From Streptomyces sp. LX-29 (GTDB taxonomy: Bacteria; Actinomycetota; Actinomycetes; Streptomycetales; Streptomycetaceae): DNA of 64,000 bases. The stretch is from positions 3,038,001 to 3,102,000 of the forward strand of contig NZ_CP089746.1 of assembly GCF_029541745.1 (NCBI RefSeq). Reading direction: 5' to 3'. Positions 25,681-33,991 of the stretch are shown piece by piece; position 1 is the stretch's first letter; every line of letters begins with the position of its first letter. The position numbers and the translations under genes are program-made. The notes beneath the pieces are model-generated. The model had not been told where the DNA came from. It was given only the letters and a program-made list of their open reading frames with translations, and did no database searches.

Positions 25681-25994
25681 GCCCCGCCCCGGACCAGCCG
25701 GAACCTCTCCGCCCTAGGGGCGGCATCCGGGGGTGCGGCGGCCGCGATGCCCCGCCGGCCCAACCCACACCCGTCCGACACCGACCAGCCGGGGAGCCCT
25801 TCCGGCCCGCACCCGCCCAGCCCGGACCGGCCCCTTCCGTCCCAGCCCCTCCTGGCCCGGCCCGGGACCCTCATGGCCCGGTCCCTGACATCGTCCGGCC
25901 CGACCTCGGGGCACGGACCGGCCCGGGAACCGGGCGCCGGCCGGCCCGAACGGGCCGCAGTGGTACACCATCGGCGCGCCGCACACCTTCACAT
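25681..25994. other. Gene-free GC-rich spacer
   Basis: About 310 bp of C/G-rich low-complexity sequence (runs of CCGGCCC-like words) with no supported gene, ending at the flavin-reductase operator. Confidence 0.6.
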
Positions 25995-26009
25995 CTGACG
26001 GTCCATCAG
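25995..26009. promoter_or_regulatory. Operator palindrome, regulon site 7
   Basis: CTGAC-GGTCC-ATCAG, one mismatch, 13 bp before ATG 26023. Confidence 0.65.
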
Positions 26010-26022
26010 TTTAACTGGCGCC

Positions 26023-26667
26023 ATGATGGGACACGCCGCGATGGCGGTCACCGCGGTCCGCTACCTGCGGTCGGCCGGGGCGCCGATCACGTCCCGGCGG
26101 CCGGTCGATCCGCTCCCGCCTCCCGAGCTGCGCGCCGTGCGCGACGACGAACACCCACCGCCGGATCAGAAGGAGTTCCGCCGTGTGCTGGGCCACTTCG
26201 CGAGCGGCCTCACGGTGATCGCCGCGGAAGACGAGACAGGGCCGACGGGCTTCGTCTGCCAGTCCTTCGCCTCGCTCTCCCTCGATCCGCCACTGGTGGC
26301 CTTCATGGTGGCGCGTACGTCCACCACCTGGCCGCGCATCGCCCGCGCGGGGGCGTGCTGCGTGAACATCCTGGGCGCGGGCCAGGAAGCGTTGTGCCGC
26401 ACGTTCGCGGTGAGCTCCGCGCGACGACCCGACAAGTTCGCGGGGGTGGCGTACCGACCGGCACCCGCGACCGGCTCCCCCCTCCTCGACGGCGTGCCGG
26501 CGTGGCTCGACTGCGTGGTGCACGCCGTGCACACCGGCGGCGACCATCTCATCGTCGTCTGTCGGGTGTCCGCGCTCGGCACCGACGAGTCCGCGGCGCA
26601 CACCGGCCCGCTGCTCTTCCACCGGGGCGGCTACGGGGGGTTCATGCCCCGATCCGAGGACCGCTGA
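26023..26667 (+). CDS. Flavin reductase family protein (HsaB/HpaC-like)
   Basis: The 214-residue protein carries an FMN-binding split-barrel: FRRVLGHFASGLTVIAAED, then GFVCQSFASLSLDPPLVAFMVARTSTTWPRI, then KFAGVAYRPAPATGSPLLDGVPAWLDC. Such proteins reduce FMN or FAD for a two-component monooxygenase, as HsaB does for HsaA in steroid ring cleavage. No HsaA-like oxygenase is in this window; the only monooxygenase is the single-component type at 20930, so the partner may be elsewhere. ATG 26023 or 26026; the first 50 residues are not conserved in the fold. The 3' end overlaps the convergent alcohol dehydrogenase by 26 bp. Confidence 0.85.
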   Translation: MMGHAAMAVTAVRYLRSAGAPITSRRPVDPLPPPELRAVRDDEHPPPDQKEFRRVLGHFASGLTVIAAEDETGPTGFVCQSFASLSLDPPLVAFMVARTSTTWPRIARAGACCVNILGAGQEALCRTFAVSSARRPDKFAGVAYRPAPATGSPLLDGVPAWLDCVVHAVHTGGDHLIVVCRVSALGTDESAAHTGPLLFHRGGYGGFMPRSEDR

Positions 26668-27799
26668 CCTCCCCGTCCGACCCCGCGCGCCCACCTCCAC
26701 GCACCGGCGCGCGTCCTCCCTCGTACGTCGGGAAGGTGAGCACCGCGCGGGCCACGCGGCCGCGGCGGGTGTCGTCCACCGCCTTCGCGAAGTCGGCCAA
26801 GGGGTAGGTGCGGGTGACGAGTTCGTCCAGCATCAGCCGGCCGGCGCGGTAGAGCCGCGCGTAGAGGGCGATGTCGCGCTGCGGGCGGGACGAGCCGTAG
26901 CGGCAGCCGAGGATCGACTTGTCGAGGTACATCGAGGAGACGCGGAAGGACGCTTCGGCGGTGGCGGGCGGTACGCCCAACAGCACGGCCTGGCCGTGCC
27001 GACCGAGCAGGTCGACGGCCTGCCGGACGAGGCGTGCGCTGCCGACGCACTCGAAGGCGTGGTCAGCCCCGTGCGGCAGGATCCGGCGGACCTCGGCGGA
27101 GGAGTCCGGGGTGGCGGTGGCATCGATGAAGTGGGTGGCGCCGAAGCGTCGGGCCGGCTCCTCCTTGTCCGGATTGGTGTCGATGGCGACGATCAGCGAC
27201 GCGCCGGCGAGGCGGGCCGCCTGGAGCACGTTGAGCCCGATGCCGCCGACACCGATGACGATCACGGTCTCGCCGGGGTCGACCCGCGCCCGGTTCAACA
27301 CCGCCCCGACGCCGGTCAGGACGCCACAGCCGATGAGCGCGGCCGAGGTGAAGGGGATATCGGAGGGGATCTTCACCGCCTGCACGGCCTTGACGACGGT
27401 GTGCTCGGCGAAGGCGGAGCAGGCCGCGAAGGCGTAGAGCGGGGCCCCGCACGGTCGGGTGAAGGGCTGGCCCGGTCGGCCGATCGTCGCCCGGCACATG
27501 GTGGGGCGGCCACGGGCACAGTCGGCGCAGTTACCGCAGTTGGCGACGGTGGACAGCGCGACGTGATCTCCGGGAGCCACATGGGTGACGTCGGAGCCGA
27601 CCGCCTCGACCACGCCCGCGCCCTCATGGCCGAGTACGACCGGTACGGGGAAGGGGATGGTGCCGTCGATCACCGACAGGTCGCTGTGGCAGATCCCGGC
27701 GGCGACGAGCGCCACCCGCACCTCGCCGGGGCCGGTGCCCCGTATCTCCAGGTCCTCGGCCACCCGGGCGCGGCGGCCGTCGAAGACGACACCCCTCAT
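26642..27799 (-). CDS. Zinc-dependent alcohol dehydrogenase (class III-like MDR)
   Basis: This is a 385-residue MDR protein. The catalytic zinc ligand region is AAGICHSDLSV with LGHEGAGVVE, the structural zinc Cys cluster is CGNCADCARGRPTMC, and the Rossmann motif is VIVIGVGGIGLNVLQAARLAGA. The last 20 residues are Arg/Gly-rich and outside the fold. ATG 27799 follows GGGGAG. It is the last gene of the minus-strand run SDR (31628) - acyl-CoA dehydrogenase - aldehyde dehydrogenase - this gene, with intergenic gaps of 24, 45 and 91 bp. Together with the aldehyde dehydrogenase it could oxidise an alcohol side chain to the acid. Confidence 0.9.
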   Translation of the reverse strand: MRGVVFDGRRARVAEDLEIRGTGPGEVRVALVAAGICHSDLSVIDGTIPFPVPVVLGHEGAGVVEAVGSDVTHVAPGDHVALSTVANCGNCADCARGRPTMCRATIGRPGQPFTRPCGAPLYAFAACSAFAEHTVVKAVQAVKIPSDIPFTSAALIGCGVLTGVGAVLNRARVDPGETVIVIGVGGIGLNVLQAARLAGASLIVAIDTNPDKEEPARRFGATHFIDATATPDSSAEVRRILPHGADHAFECVGSARLVRQAVDLLGRHGQAVLLGVPPATAEASFRVSSMYLDKSILGCRYGSSRPQRDIALYARLYRAGRLMLDELVTRTYPLADFAKAVDDTRRGRVARAVLTFPTYEGGRAPVRGGGRAGSDGEVSGPRIGA

Positions 27800-27890
27800 G
27801 GCTGCTGAGCTCCCCTCGTGTCCCCTCGGCGACGCGCCGTGTCTCGTGCGGCGTCCCGGACTCTCTCCCCCGATCCGGACCAGGTCATGG

Positions 27891-29459
27891 TCAGGACGGC
27901 CAGACAACGGACTGGAGTTCGCTGTACGCGTGCAGACCGAACGAGCCGCCGTCGCGGCCGACGCCGCTCTCCTTGAAACCCCCGAACGGCGTCTCGGGGT
28001 GGCGTTGGACGGTGTTGATGCCGATGTTGCCGCTGCGCAGCCGGGCGGCGAGTTCCCAGGCCCGGCCGGCGTCGGCGCTGTAGAGGTAGTCGTAAAGCCC
28101 GTAGGGGGTGCCGTTGGCGATCCGGACCGCCTCGTCCTCGTCATCGAAGGGGAGGGCGACCACGACCGGGCCGAAGATCTCTTCCTGCGCCACCGCCATG
28201 TCGGGGGTGGCCTCCGTGATGAGGGTCGGCGGTACGGAGAAACCGGGGCCACGGGGACCGGACTCGGGGACACCACTGCCACCGCCGCCCCGGCCGTCGC
28301 CGCCGCTCGTCCCATTACCGCCGCTCGTGCCATCGGCGCCGATCGTGCCGTCGCCGCCGATCGTGCGGCCCCCGCGGATGACCCGGGCGCCCTGTTCTCG
28401 GGCTCCGGCGACGTACGCCTCGACCCGGTCCCGCTGGGCGGCGGAGATCAGGGGGCCGACGATCGTGGAGTTATCCACAGGGTCACCGACCGTGAGCGAC
28501 GCGGCGTAATCTGTGAGTGCGGCGACGAACGGCTCGTACAGCGATCGATGGACGAGTACCCGCGTCGGCGCCGTGCAGATCTGCCCACTGTGGAACGCCC
28601 AGGTCGAGCCGACCCCTCGCACCGCCGACAGGATCGTGCTCTCGTCGGCGTCCTCGAGGACGACGGCGGCGCCCTTCCCGCCCAGCTCCATCAGGGTGCG
28701 CGTCATCGTCCTTCCCGCGGACTCGGCGATCCGCTTTCCCACGGCGGTGGATCCGGTGAAGCTGACCATGTCCGTGTCCGGGTGGGCGACCAGGGCCGCG
28801 CCCACCTCGGCACCCGAGCCGGTGACGACGTTGAAGACGCCGTCAGGAAGCCCTGCCTCCTGGAATATCGGGCCCAGTTCCAGGCAGGCCAGGGGATCTT
28901 GCGGGGCGGGTTTGGCGACGACGGTGTTGCCCATGGCGAGGGCGGGAGCGACCTTGCCCGCGAGATTGACGACAGGGAAGTTGTAGGAGGTGATGCACGC
29001 GACGACACCCACGGGGCGGCGGACGGCGGCCGCGCCGAGCAGCCCACCGACGGCGAGCGGCGTGGCCCTGACGGGGCGCGGCGCGAGCGGGATGGTGTCG
29101 GACTCCACGGCACCGCGCGCATAGCGGCGGAACCGGTCCACGGCGGGAGGAAGTTGCATGGTGGTGGCCACGCGCATCGTCGCGCCGGTCTCCGCCTGGA
29201 GGAGCGGCACCAGCTCATGGGCACGCTCGAGGAGCAGATCGGCGATCCGGTCGAGGATCGCGGCGCGCTCGCTCGGCGCGGTGCGCGACCAGCGCTCCAG
29301 CGCCGCGCGGGCGGCACGCGCCGCCGCGTCGACCTCGACGGGGTCGCCGTCGGAGGCGTACCCGACGGGCTTCTCCGTCGCCGGGTTGATGATCGGGTAG
29401 TGGCCCCTGACGGGCGCCCGCCAGGAGCCACCGATCCACTGCCCATAGCTCTTCGTCAT
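27891..29459 (-). CDS. NAD(P)-dependent aldehyde dehydrogenase with Gly-rich insertion
   Basis: This 522-residue ALDH has general base E258 (LMELGGKGA), nucleophile C295 (SGQICTAPTR), the cofactor region SYNFPVVNLAGKVAPALA and VSFTGSTAVGK, and EIFGPVVVALPF. The start MTKSYGQWIGGSW matches the family start. Residues 366-405 are a GGDGT/GGNGT-type low-complexity insertion placed between ARVIRGG and the FSVPPTLI strand; usual homologues lack it. It is third in the four-gene operon from 31628. Confidence 0.9.
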   Translation of the reverse strand: MTKSYGQWIGGSWRAPVRGHYPIINPATEKPVGYASDGDPVEVDAAARAARAALERWSRTAPSERAAILDRIADLLLERAHELVPLLQAETGATMRVATTMQLPPAVDRFRRYARGAVESDTIPLAPRPVRATPLAVGGLLGAAAVRRPVGVVACITSYNFPVVNLAGKVAPALAMGNTVVAKPAPQDPLACLELGPIFQEAGLPDGVFNVVTGSGAEVGAALVAHPDTDMVSFTGSTAVGKRIAESAGRTMTRTLMELGGKGAAVVLEDADESTILSAVRGVGSTWAFHSGQICTAPTRVLVHRSLYEPFVAALTDYAASLTVGDPVDNSTIVGPLISAAQRDRVEAYVAGAREQGARVIRGGRTIGGDGTIGADGTSGGNGTSGGDGRGGGGSGVPESGPRGPGFSVPPTLITEATPDMAVAQEEIFGPVVVALPFDDEDEAVRIANGTPYGLYDYLYSADAGRAWELAARLRSGNIGINTVQRHPETPFGGFKESGVGRDGGSFGLHAYSELQSVVWPS

Positions 29460-29504
29460 GCCCGTGAGTCCTTCCGCCCGGGTGGGGGCAGCCCGTCGTA
29501 CGCC

Positions 29505-30692
29505 CTAGGTGTCGGCGTCCGCGGCGCCCCGTCCACCGCCTGGTCCGGGTTCTCGTTCCTTGGGGAGGTGAAGCACACGCTCGGCGATGATGTTGCGCTG
29601 GATCTCGTCCGAGCCGCCGTAGATCGTGTCCGCGCGCGAGAAGAGGAAGAGGCGTTGCAGGGCGTCGAGTTCATAGGGACGATCGGGCTCCCAGTCCGTC
29701 GGCCCGAGCGCCGCCGTGGCGCCCCGCACCTGCACGGCCAGCTCGCCGAGCCGCTGGTGCCAGCCGCCCCACAGCAGCTTGGCGACGCTGGGGGCGCCGG
29801 GATCCGCGGAGGCGCCGAGCGTGCGCAGGGCGTGCCAGCGCATGGTCTGCAGTTCGGCCCACTGCCGCACCAGCCGATCGCGTACCACGGGGTCGCGCGC
29901 TGCACCGGTGGCCAGGGCCAGCCGCACGATCCGGCTCAGCTCCTGGGCGAAGCCGATCTGCTGGGCCAGGGTGGAGACCCCGCGCTCCACGGCGAGCAGG
30001 CCCATGGCCACCCGCCAGCCGTTGCCCGGCCCACCGACGAGGTGTTCGGAGCGGGCCAGCGCGCCGTCGAAGAACACCTCGTTGAACTCGGCCGTCCCGG
30101 TCAGCTGGCGGATGGGACGGACCTCGACCCGACCGGGCTGGTCCATCGGAACCAGTAGAAAGGAGAGACCATGGTGGCGTTGTGAACCGGGCTCGGTGCG
30201 CGCCAGGACGAAGCACCAGTCGGCCTCCTGGGCCAGCGACGTCCAGACCTTCTGTCCGGTGACGCGGTAGCCGCCGGCCGCGTCGCGGACGGCTGCGGTG
30301 CGCAGGCCGGCGAGGTCGGAGCCCGCCCCGGGCTCCGAGTAGCCCTGGCACCACAGCTCCTCGCCCCGCGCGATGGGCGGCAGGAAGCGGTGGCGCTGCG
30401 GCTCGTCGCCGAAGGTCAGCAGCGTGGGCGCGAGGAGGTTCTCGCCGATGTGCCCGAGGCGGGCGGGGGCGCCGGCGCGGGCGTACTCCTCCGCCCACAC
30501 CACCTGCTGGGTCACGGTGGCGGCGCGGTTGCCGAAGCCGCCGTGGCCGCGGTGCCAGCCGAGGCCGATCCAGCCGCCCTCCCCCAACCGGCGCTCCCAG
30601 GCGCGCGGGGTGTCGTCGGCGGGGTGTGCGGCGAGCCAGCCGCGCGCCTCGGCGCGGAACCGCTCGTCCTCCGGTCCGAATGCGAAGTCCAC
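29505..30692 (-). CDS. Acyl-CoA dehydrogenase, alpha-type (FadE26-like)
   Basis: This 395-residue protein has ACAD motifs WCQGYSEPGAGSDLAGLRT and YRVTGQKVWTSLAQEADW (FAD/substrate region), FERGVST-like LAVERGVSTLAQQIGF, and the C-terminal SRADTIYGGSDEIQRNIIAERVLHLP. A short Gly/Pro tail follows. The start is GTG 30692, 24 bp after the SDR stop. Alpha-type chains of this kind bind FAD and the acyl-CoA in heterotetramers with shorter beta chains; its beta partner is not adjacent, and the chain at 14064 is the orphan candidate. Confidence 0.88.
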   Translation of the reverse strand: MDFAFGPEDERFRAEARGWLAAHPADDTPRAWERRLGEGGWIGLGWHRGHGGFGNRAATVTQQVVWAEEYARAGAPARLGHIGENLLAPTLLTFGDEPQRHRFLPPIARGEELWCQGYSEPGAGSDLAGLRTAAVRDAAGGYRVTGQKVWTSLAQEADWCFVLARTEPGSQRHHGLSFLLVPMDQPGRVEVRPIRQLTGTAEFNEVFFDGALARSEHLVGGPGNGWRVAMGLLAVERGVSTLAQQIGFAQELSRIVRLALATGAARDPVVRDRLVRQWAELQTMRWHALRTLGASADPGAPSVAKLLWGGWHQRLGELAVQVRGATAALGPTDWEPDRPYELDALQRLFLFSRADTIYGGSDEIQRNIIAERVLHLPKEREPGPGGGRGAADADT

Positions 30693-30716
30693 GACGTCAC
30701 CCGCCCTCTGGTGGTC

Positions 30717-31628
30717 TCATGCGTTGGGGCGGCGGTCGGCGGCCGCGGCGGCGGCCAGCTCCTCCAGGTGGGCCAGCAGGGGCATCGGGTCGGTGCCCAC
30801 GGTGCCGGGGAGGAGTTCGGCGATGCGCTCCGGGGTCCAGCCGCCGTCGACGTACGCGGCGCGCAGCTCGCGGGGCTGCGCCCAGACAGCGATCTTGGAC
30901 CCGGCGACGGTGTAGACCTGCCCGGTGATGCCCTCCCGGCGCGCCGGCTCGCTGAGCAGGTAGACCACCAGGGCGGCGACGTCCTCCGGTTCGCCGATCT
31001 CGGTCAGCGCCATCGGCACCTGGGCGGACATGCGGGTGCGGGCCACCGGGGCGACGCAGTTGGCCGTGACGCCGTACCTGTGCAACCCGAGGGCGGCGCT
31101 GCGGACCAGGGAGATGATGCCGCCCTTGGCGGAGGCGTAGTTGGCCTGGGCGACGCTGCCCTGGTGGTTGCCGCTGGTGAAGCCGATCAGGGTGCCGGAG
31201 CGCTGGCGGCGCATCACGGCCGACGCGGCACGGAAGACGGTGAAGGTGCCCTTCAGATGGGTGGCGATGACCGGGTCCCACTCCTCCTCGGTCATGTTGA
31301 AGAGCATGCGTTCGCGCAGGATTCCGGCGACGCAGACGGCACCGTCGAGCCGGCCGAAGCGCTCCAGCGCGGTGTCCACCACGCGCTGGCCGCCCGCCAT
31401 GGTCGACACGTCGTCCGTGACGGCCGCCGCCCGGCCGCCGCCCGCCTCGATCTCCTTGACCACCGCGGTGGCGACCTCGCTGGTGGGCTCGCCGCCGGCG
31501 AGCGAGACGCCGTAGTCGTTGACGACGACCTTCGCGCCCTCGGCCGCACAGGCCAGGGCCACGGCCCGGCCGATGCCGCGACCGGCGCCGGTCACGGCGA
31601 CCACCTTCCCTGCCAGGAAGCCGTCCAC
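30717..31628 (-). CDS. Short-chain dehydrogenase/reductase (3-hydroxyacyl-CoA dehydrogenase-like)
   Basis: The 303-residue SDR has the cofactor motif VTGAGRGIGRAVALACA at 10-26, the NAG-equivalent VAGILRERMLFNM, catalytic S...YxxxK as TSGNHQGSVAQANYASAKGGI, and a C-terminal extension of about 60 residues (YTVAGSKIAVWAQPRELRAAYVDGGWTPERIAELLPG). That extension is typical of SDRs of the multifunctional-enzyme type 2 / Hsd4 group. GTG 31628 is chosen after AGGGGATG. It is the first gene of a four-gene minus-strand operon; its promoter region holds a regulon operator shared with the divergent cyclase gene. Confidence 0.88.
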   Translation of the reverse strand: MDGFLAGKVVAVTGAGRGIGRAVALACAAEGAKVVVNDYGVSLAGGEPTSEVATAVVKEIEAGGGRAAAVTDDVSTMAGGQRVVDTALERFGRLDGAVCVAGILRERMLFNMTEEEWDPVIATHLKGTFTVFRAASAVMRRQRSGTLIGFTSGNHQGSVAQANYASAKGGIISLVRSAALGLHRYGVTANCVAPVARTRMSAQVPMALTEIGEPEDVAALVVYLLSEPARREGITGQVYTVAGSKIAVWAQPRELRAAYVDGGWTPERIAELLPGTVGTDPMPLLAHLEELAAAAAADRRPNA

Positions 31629-31810
31629 GCCGCATCCCCTTCCGTCCGATGCCGCCCCTCCGCTGCCGTCCGCCCGCCGCGGTGCGTCCGCCGCGGTGCG
31701 CCCTCTGCGATGCGTCCGGGCGGTCCCTCCGCCGCGGTGCATCCGTTGCGGTGCGCGTCCGCTGCGATGTGTCCGCCGCGGTCCCCTCCGGGATTCCCCT
31801 CCCGGAGTTT

Positions 31811-31825
31811 CTGACGGCCCGTTAG
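31811..31825. promoter_or_regulatory. Operator palindrome, regulon site 8
   Basis: CTGAC-GGCCC-GTTAG, one mismatch, between the divergent SDR operon and cyclase gene. The adjacent 31660-31790 is an imperfect CCGCCGCGGTGCGTCC-type repeat. Confidence 0.65.
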
Positions 31826-31871
31826 ATTTTTGGGCAGACGACAGTCGAGCGCAAGCCCCGAGGAGGCCCCC

Positions 31872-32798
31872 ATGCCCATGCCGGCCGCGTTCCACGAGAT
31901 CGCCAAGCGCGTCAACAACTGGGGCCGCTGGGGAGCGGAGGACGAGATCGGCACGCTCAATCTGGTCACCGACGCGGTGGTGCGGTCGGCTGCCGCCACC
32001 GTGACCACCGGCCGCCGGATCCCGCTCGCCGTGCCGCTCCAGCACGACGGCGTACAGACCGGGTTGATCCCCGGGCGGATCAACCCGCTGCACACCATGA
32101 TCGGCGTCAATGTCGAGCTGTTCGGCGCCGGCACGGTCGCCACCAGCGACGACGTCGTGACGATGGGACTCCAGGCCGGCACCCACTGGGACGCCCTGGC
32201 CCATGTCTCGCACTCGGGTGTGCTCTACAACGGACGCCCCGCCGACTCCGTCAGCCCCCACGGGCGGGCGGCGTTCGGCGGCATCGGCACCGTCCGGCAC
32301 CTCGTCACCCGCGGTGTGCTCCTCGATGTGGCGCGTGCCCACGGCGTGCCGGCGCTCCCCGGCGACCACGCCGTCACGCCGGAGGACCTGGAGGCGGCGG
32401 AGGAGTTGGGCGGGGTCCGGGTCCGGGCCGGGGACGTCGCGCTCGTGCGGACCGGGCAGATGCGGCGGTATCTGGAGGGCGACAGGCAGGGGTACGCCTT
32501 CCCCTCACCCGGTCTGTCGATCCGCACCCCGGAGTGGTTCCACGCCCGGGACGTCGCCGCCGTCGCGAACGACACGCTGACCTTCGAGATCGTCCCGCCC
32601 GAGATCGAGGACCTCTGGCTGCCGGTGCACGCGCTCGACCTCGTCGAGATGGGCATGCCACAGGGGCAGAACTGGAATCTGGAGGAGCTGGCGGCGGCCT
32701 GCGCGCAGGAGGGACGGTACGCGTTCCTGCTGTCGGCGACGCCCGAGCCGTTCACCGGCGGAACGGGCGCGCCGGTGGCCCCGGTCGCCGTGCTCTAG
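31872..32798 (+). CDS. Cyclase family protein (kynurenine-formamidase-like metal hydrolase)
   Basis: This 308-residue protein has the family metal-binding signature GTHWDALAH (GTHxDxxxH) near residue 104, preceded by NNWGRWGAEDEIGTLN near the start. Members are Zn/Mn-dependent hydrolases or cyclases, some of which open rings or hydrolyse lactones and amides. ATG 31872 follows GAGGAGG. Divergent from the SDR operon with a shared operator, so it belongs to the regulon; a ring-opening or lactonase step would suit alicyclic catabolism but is unproven. Confidence 0.85.
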   Translation: MPMPAAFHEIAKRVNNWGRWGAEDEIGTLNLVTDAVVRSAAATVTTGRRIPLAVPLQHDGVQTGLIPGRINPLHTMIGVNVELFGAGTVATSDDVVTMGLQAGTHWDALAHVSHSGVLYNGRPADSVSPHGRAAFGGIGTVRHLVTRGVLLDVARAHGVPALPGDHAVTPEDLEAAEELGGVRVRAGDVALVRTGQMRRYLEGDRQGYAFPSPGLSIRTPEWFHARDVAAVANDTLTFEIVPPEIEDLWLPVHALDLVEMGMPQGQNWNLEELAAACAQEGRYAFLLSATPEPFTGGTGAPVAPVAVL

Positions 32799-33053
32799 CC
32801 ACGCCGGCCTCGTCACGAGGGGACGGGCGGATCGGTCGGGCGGCGGTGCGCCCATGCGCACCCCGAGCACGGCACGTCGCACCGCCACCCGTCTCCGGCG
32901 CCAACGCCCTGGTGTCGCGCCGGGACGCGACCCGCACTCGCCGAGGACCAACCCTGCCGACGCAGGGGCCTCGGCGTCCCCTCACGACGAATCGCTGCAT
33001 CCAGGGTGATCACGGCGGCACGCCGCGTCAACACCTGGTCTGGACTTTGTTGG

Positions 33054-33533
33054 CTACACGCGGTTCGGCACGGCGCACGACGGCTCGTACGCCCCCGCCA
33101 GCACCGGCTCGCAGCGGTCCACTTCGCACCAGATGCGCTTGCCGGCGCCCTCGCGGTGCCAGCCCCAGCGGTCGGCGAGGCCGTCGACGAGCTCCAGCCC
33201 GCGCCCGTTGGTCGCCGCCTCGTCGGCGTGCCGCTGCCGGGGCGCGCGGGCGCTGGTGTCGGCGACCTCGACGCGCACGGTGCTCACTGCGGAGGAGCCG
33301 ACCGACGGCGCACCCTGGGACTGGCGGGGCAGGTGGATCACCAGCACGGCGGAACAGCCGGTGTGCACGACGGCGTTGGTGACCAGTTCGGAGATCAGGA
33401 GGATGAGGGTCTCGGCCAGCGGCTCATCGACGCCTATTCCCGAACCGGCGAGCCGCGAACGGGCCCACCGCCGGGCCCGACCCACTTCTGCGGGGTCAGG
33501 CCGGACCTCCATCTGCACCTGAAGCACCTGCAC
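33054..33533 (-). CDS. ATP-binding anti-sigma-factor-like regulator (HATPase_c_2)
   Basis: The 159-residue protein has a GHKL ATPase fold: N-box ETLILLISELVTNAVVHTG, G1 box VRVEVADTSARAP and G2 NGRGLELVDGLADRWGW. These RsbW/SpoIIAB-like single-domain proteins are abundant in Streptomyces and act as anti-sigma or signalling kinases. No adjacent sigma factor or anti-sigma antagonist gene is seen. ATG 33533 is assumed. It splits the catabolic region and carries no regulon site. Confidence 0.85.
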   Translation of the reverse strand: MQVLQVQMEVRPDPAEVGRARRWARSRLAGSGIGVDEPLAETLILLISELVTNAVVHTGCSAVLVIHLPRQSQGAPSVGSSAVSTVRVEVADTSARAPRQRHADEAATNGRGLELVDGLADRWGWHREGAGKRIWCEVDRCEPVLAGAYEPSCAVPNRV

Positions 33534-33991
33534 CGTTCACACCATCCGAACCGGCGGACACATGGCGTCACACCTCGAAAGGGTCACGGACTGTGACTCT
33601 CCTGCGAGACAGCATGGTTGACGTACAGTCACGCCAACAAGCGCTTCGGGCATATTCCAGCGCCAAGGAGTACGGGTGCTGCATACTGTGCGACGCACAC
33701 CGCCGGGAGTCGAACAATGGCGCGCCACGCGCCCCCGCTGCCCGCAAGCGGCGGGCATTGCATGCTCCGGCGCCGCCCTCCTGGCGACTCCGGGAACATT
33801 GCGCCTCGCAACCACTCGCACCCCACGGAGGGTACCCGAGCGGAACGCCGACTCCCCCTTGTGACGAGTCACACCTAGGACACAACCCGATATCAACGCT
33901 CGGTAACCTGCCCGGACCGAGAAGCCCGGAGGCACACAACGCCATCCCTCTCGCGCCACCAATCCCCCTAAAACCACCCAAAAGCTATATC
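33534..33991. other. Long intergenic region with two inverted repeats
   Basis: 458 bp, less GC-rich than neighbours and with no supported gene. It holds GGGTCAC-ggact-GTGACTC (33581-33599) 48 bp upstream of the ATPase gene and the perfect TGTGACGAGTCACA (33860-33873). Both are GTGAC/GTCAC palindromes with different spacing and distinct from the regulon operator. The left end should contain the ATPase promoter. Confidence 0.5.

Noticed and set aside
33593..33990. Open frames on both strands in the 33.6-34.0 kb spacer
   Set aside because: No domain, ribosome site or third-position GC pattern like neighbouring genes; treated as intergenic.
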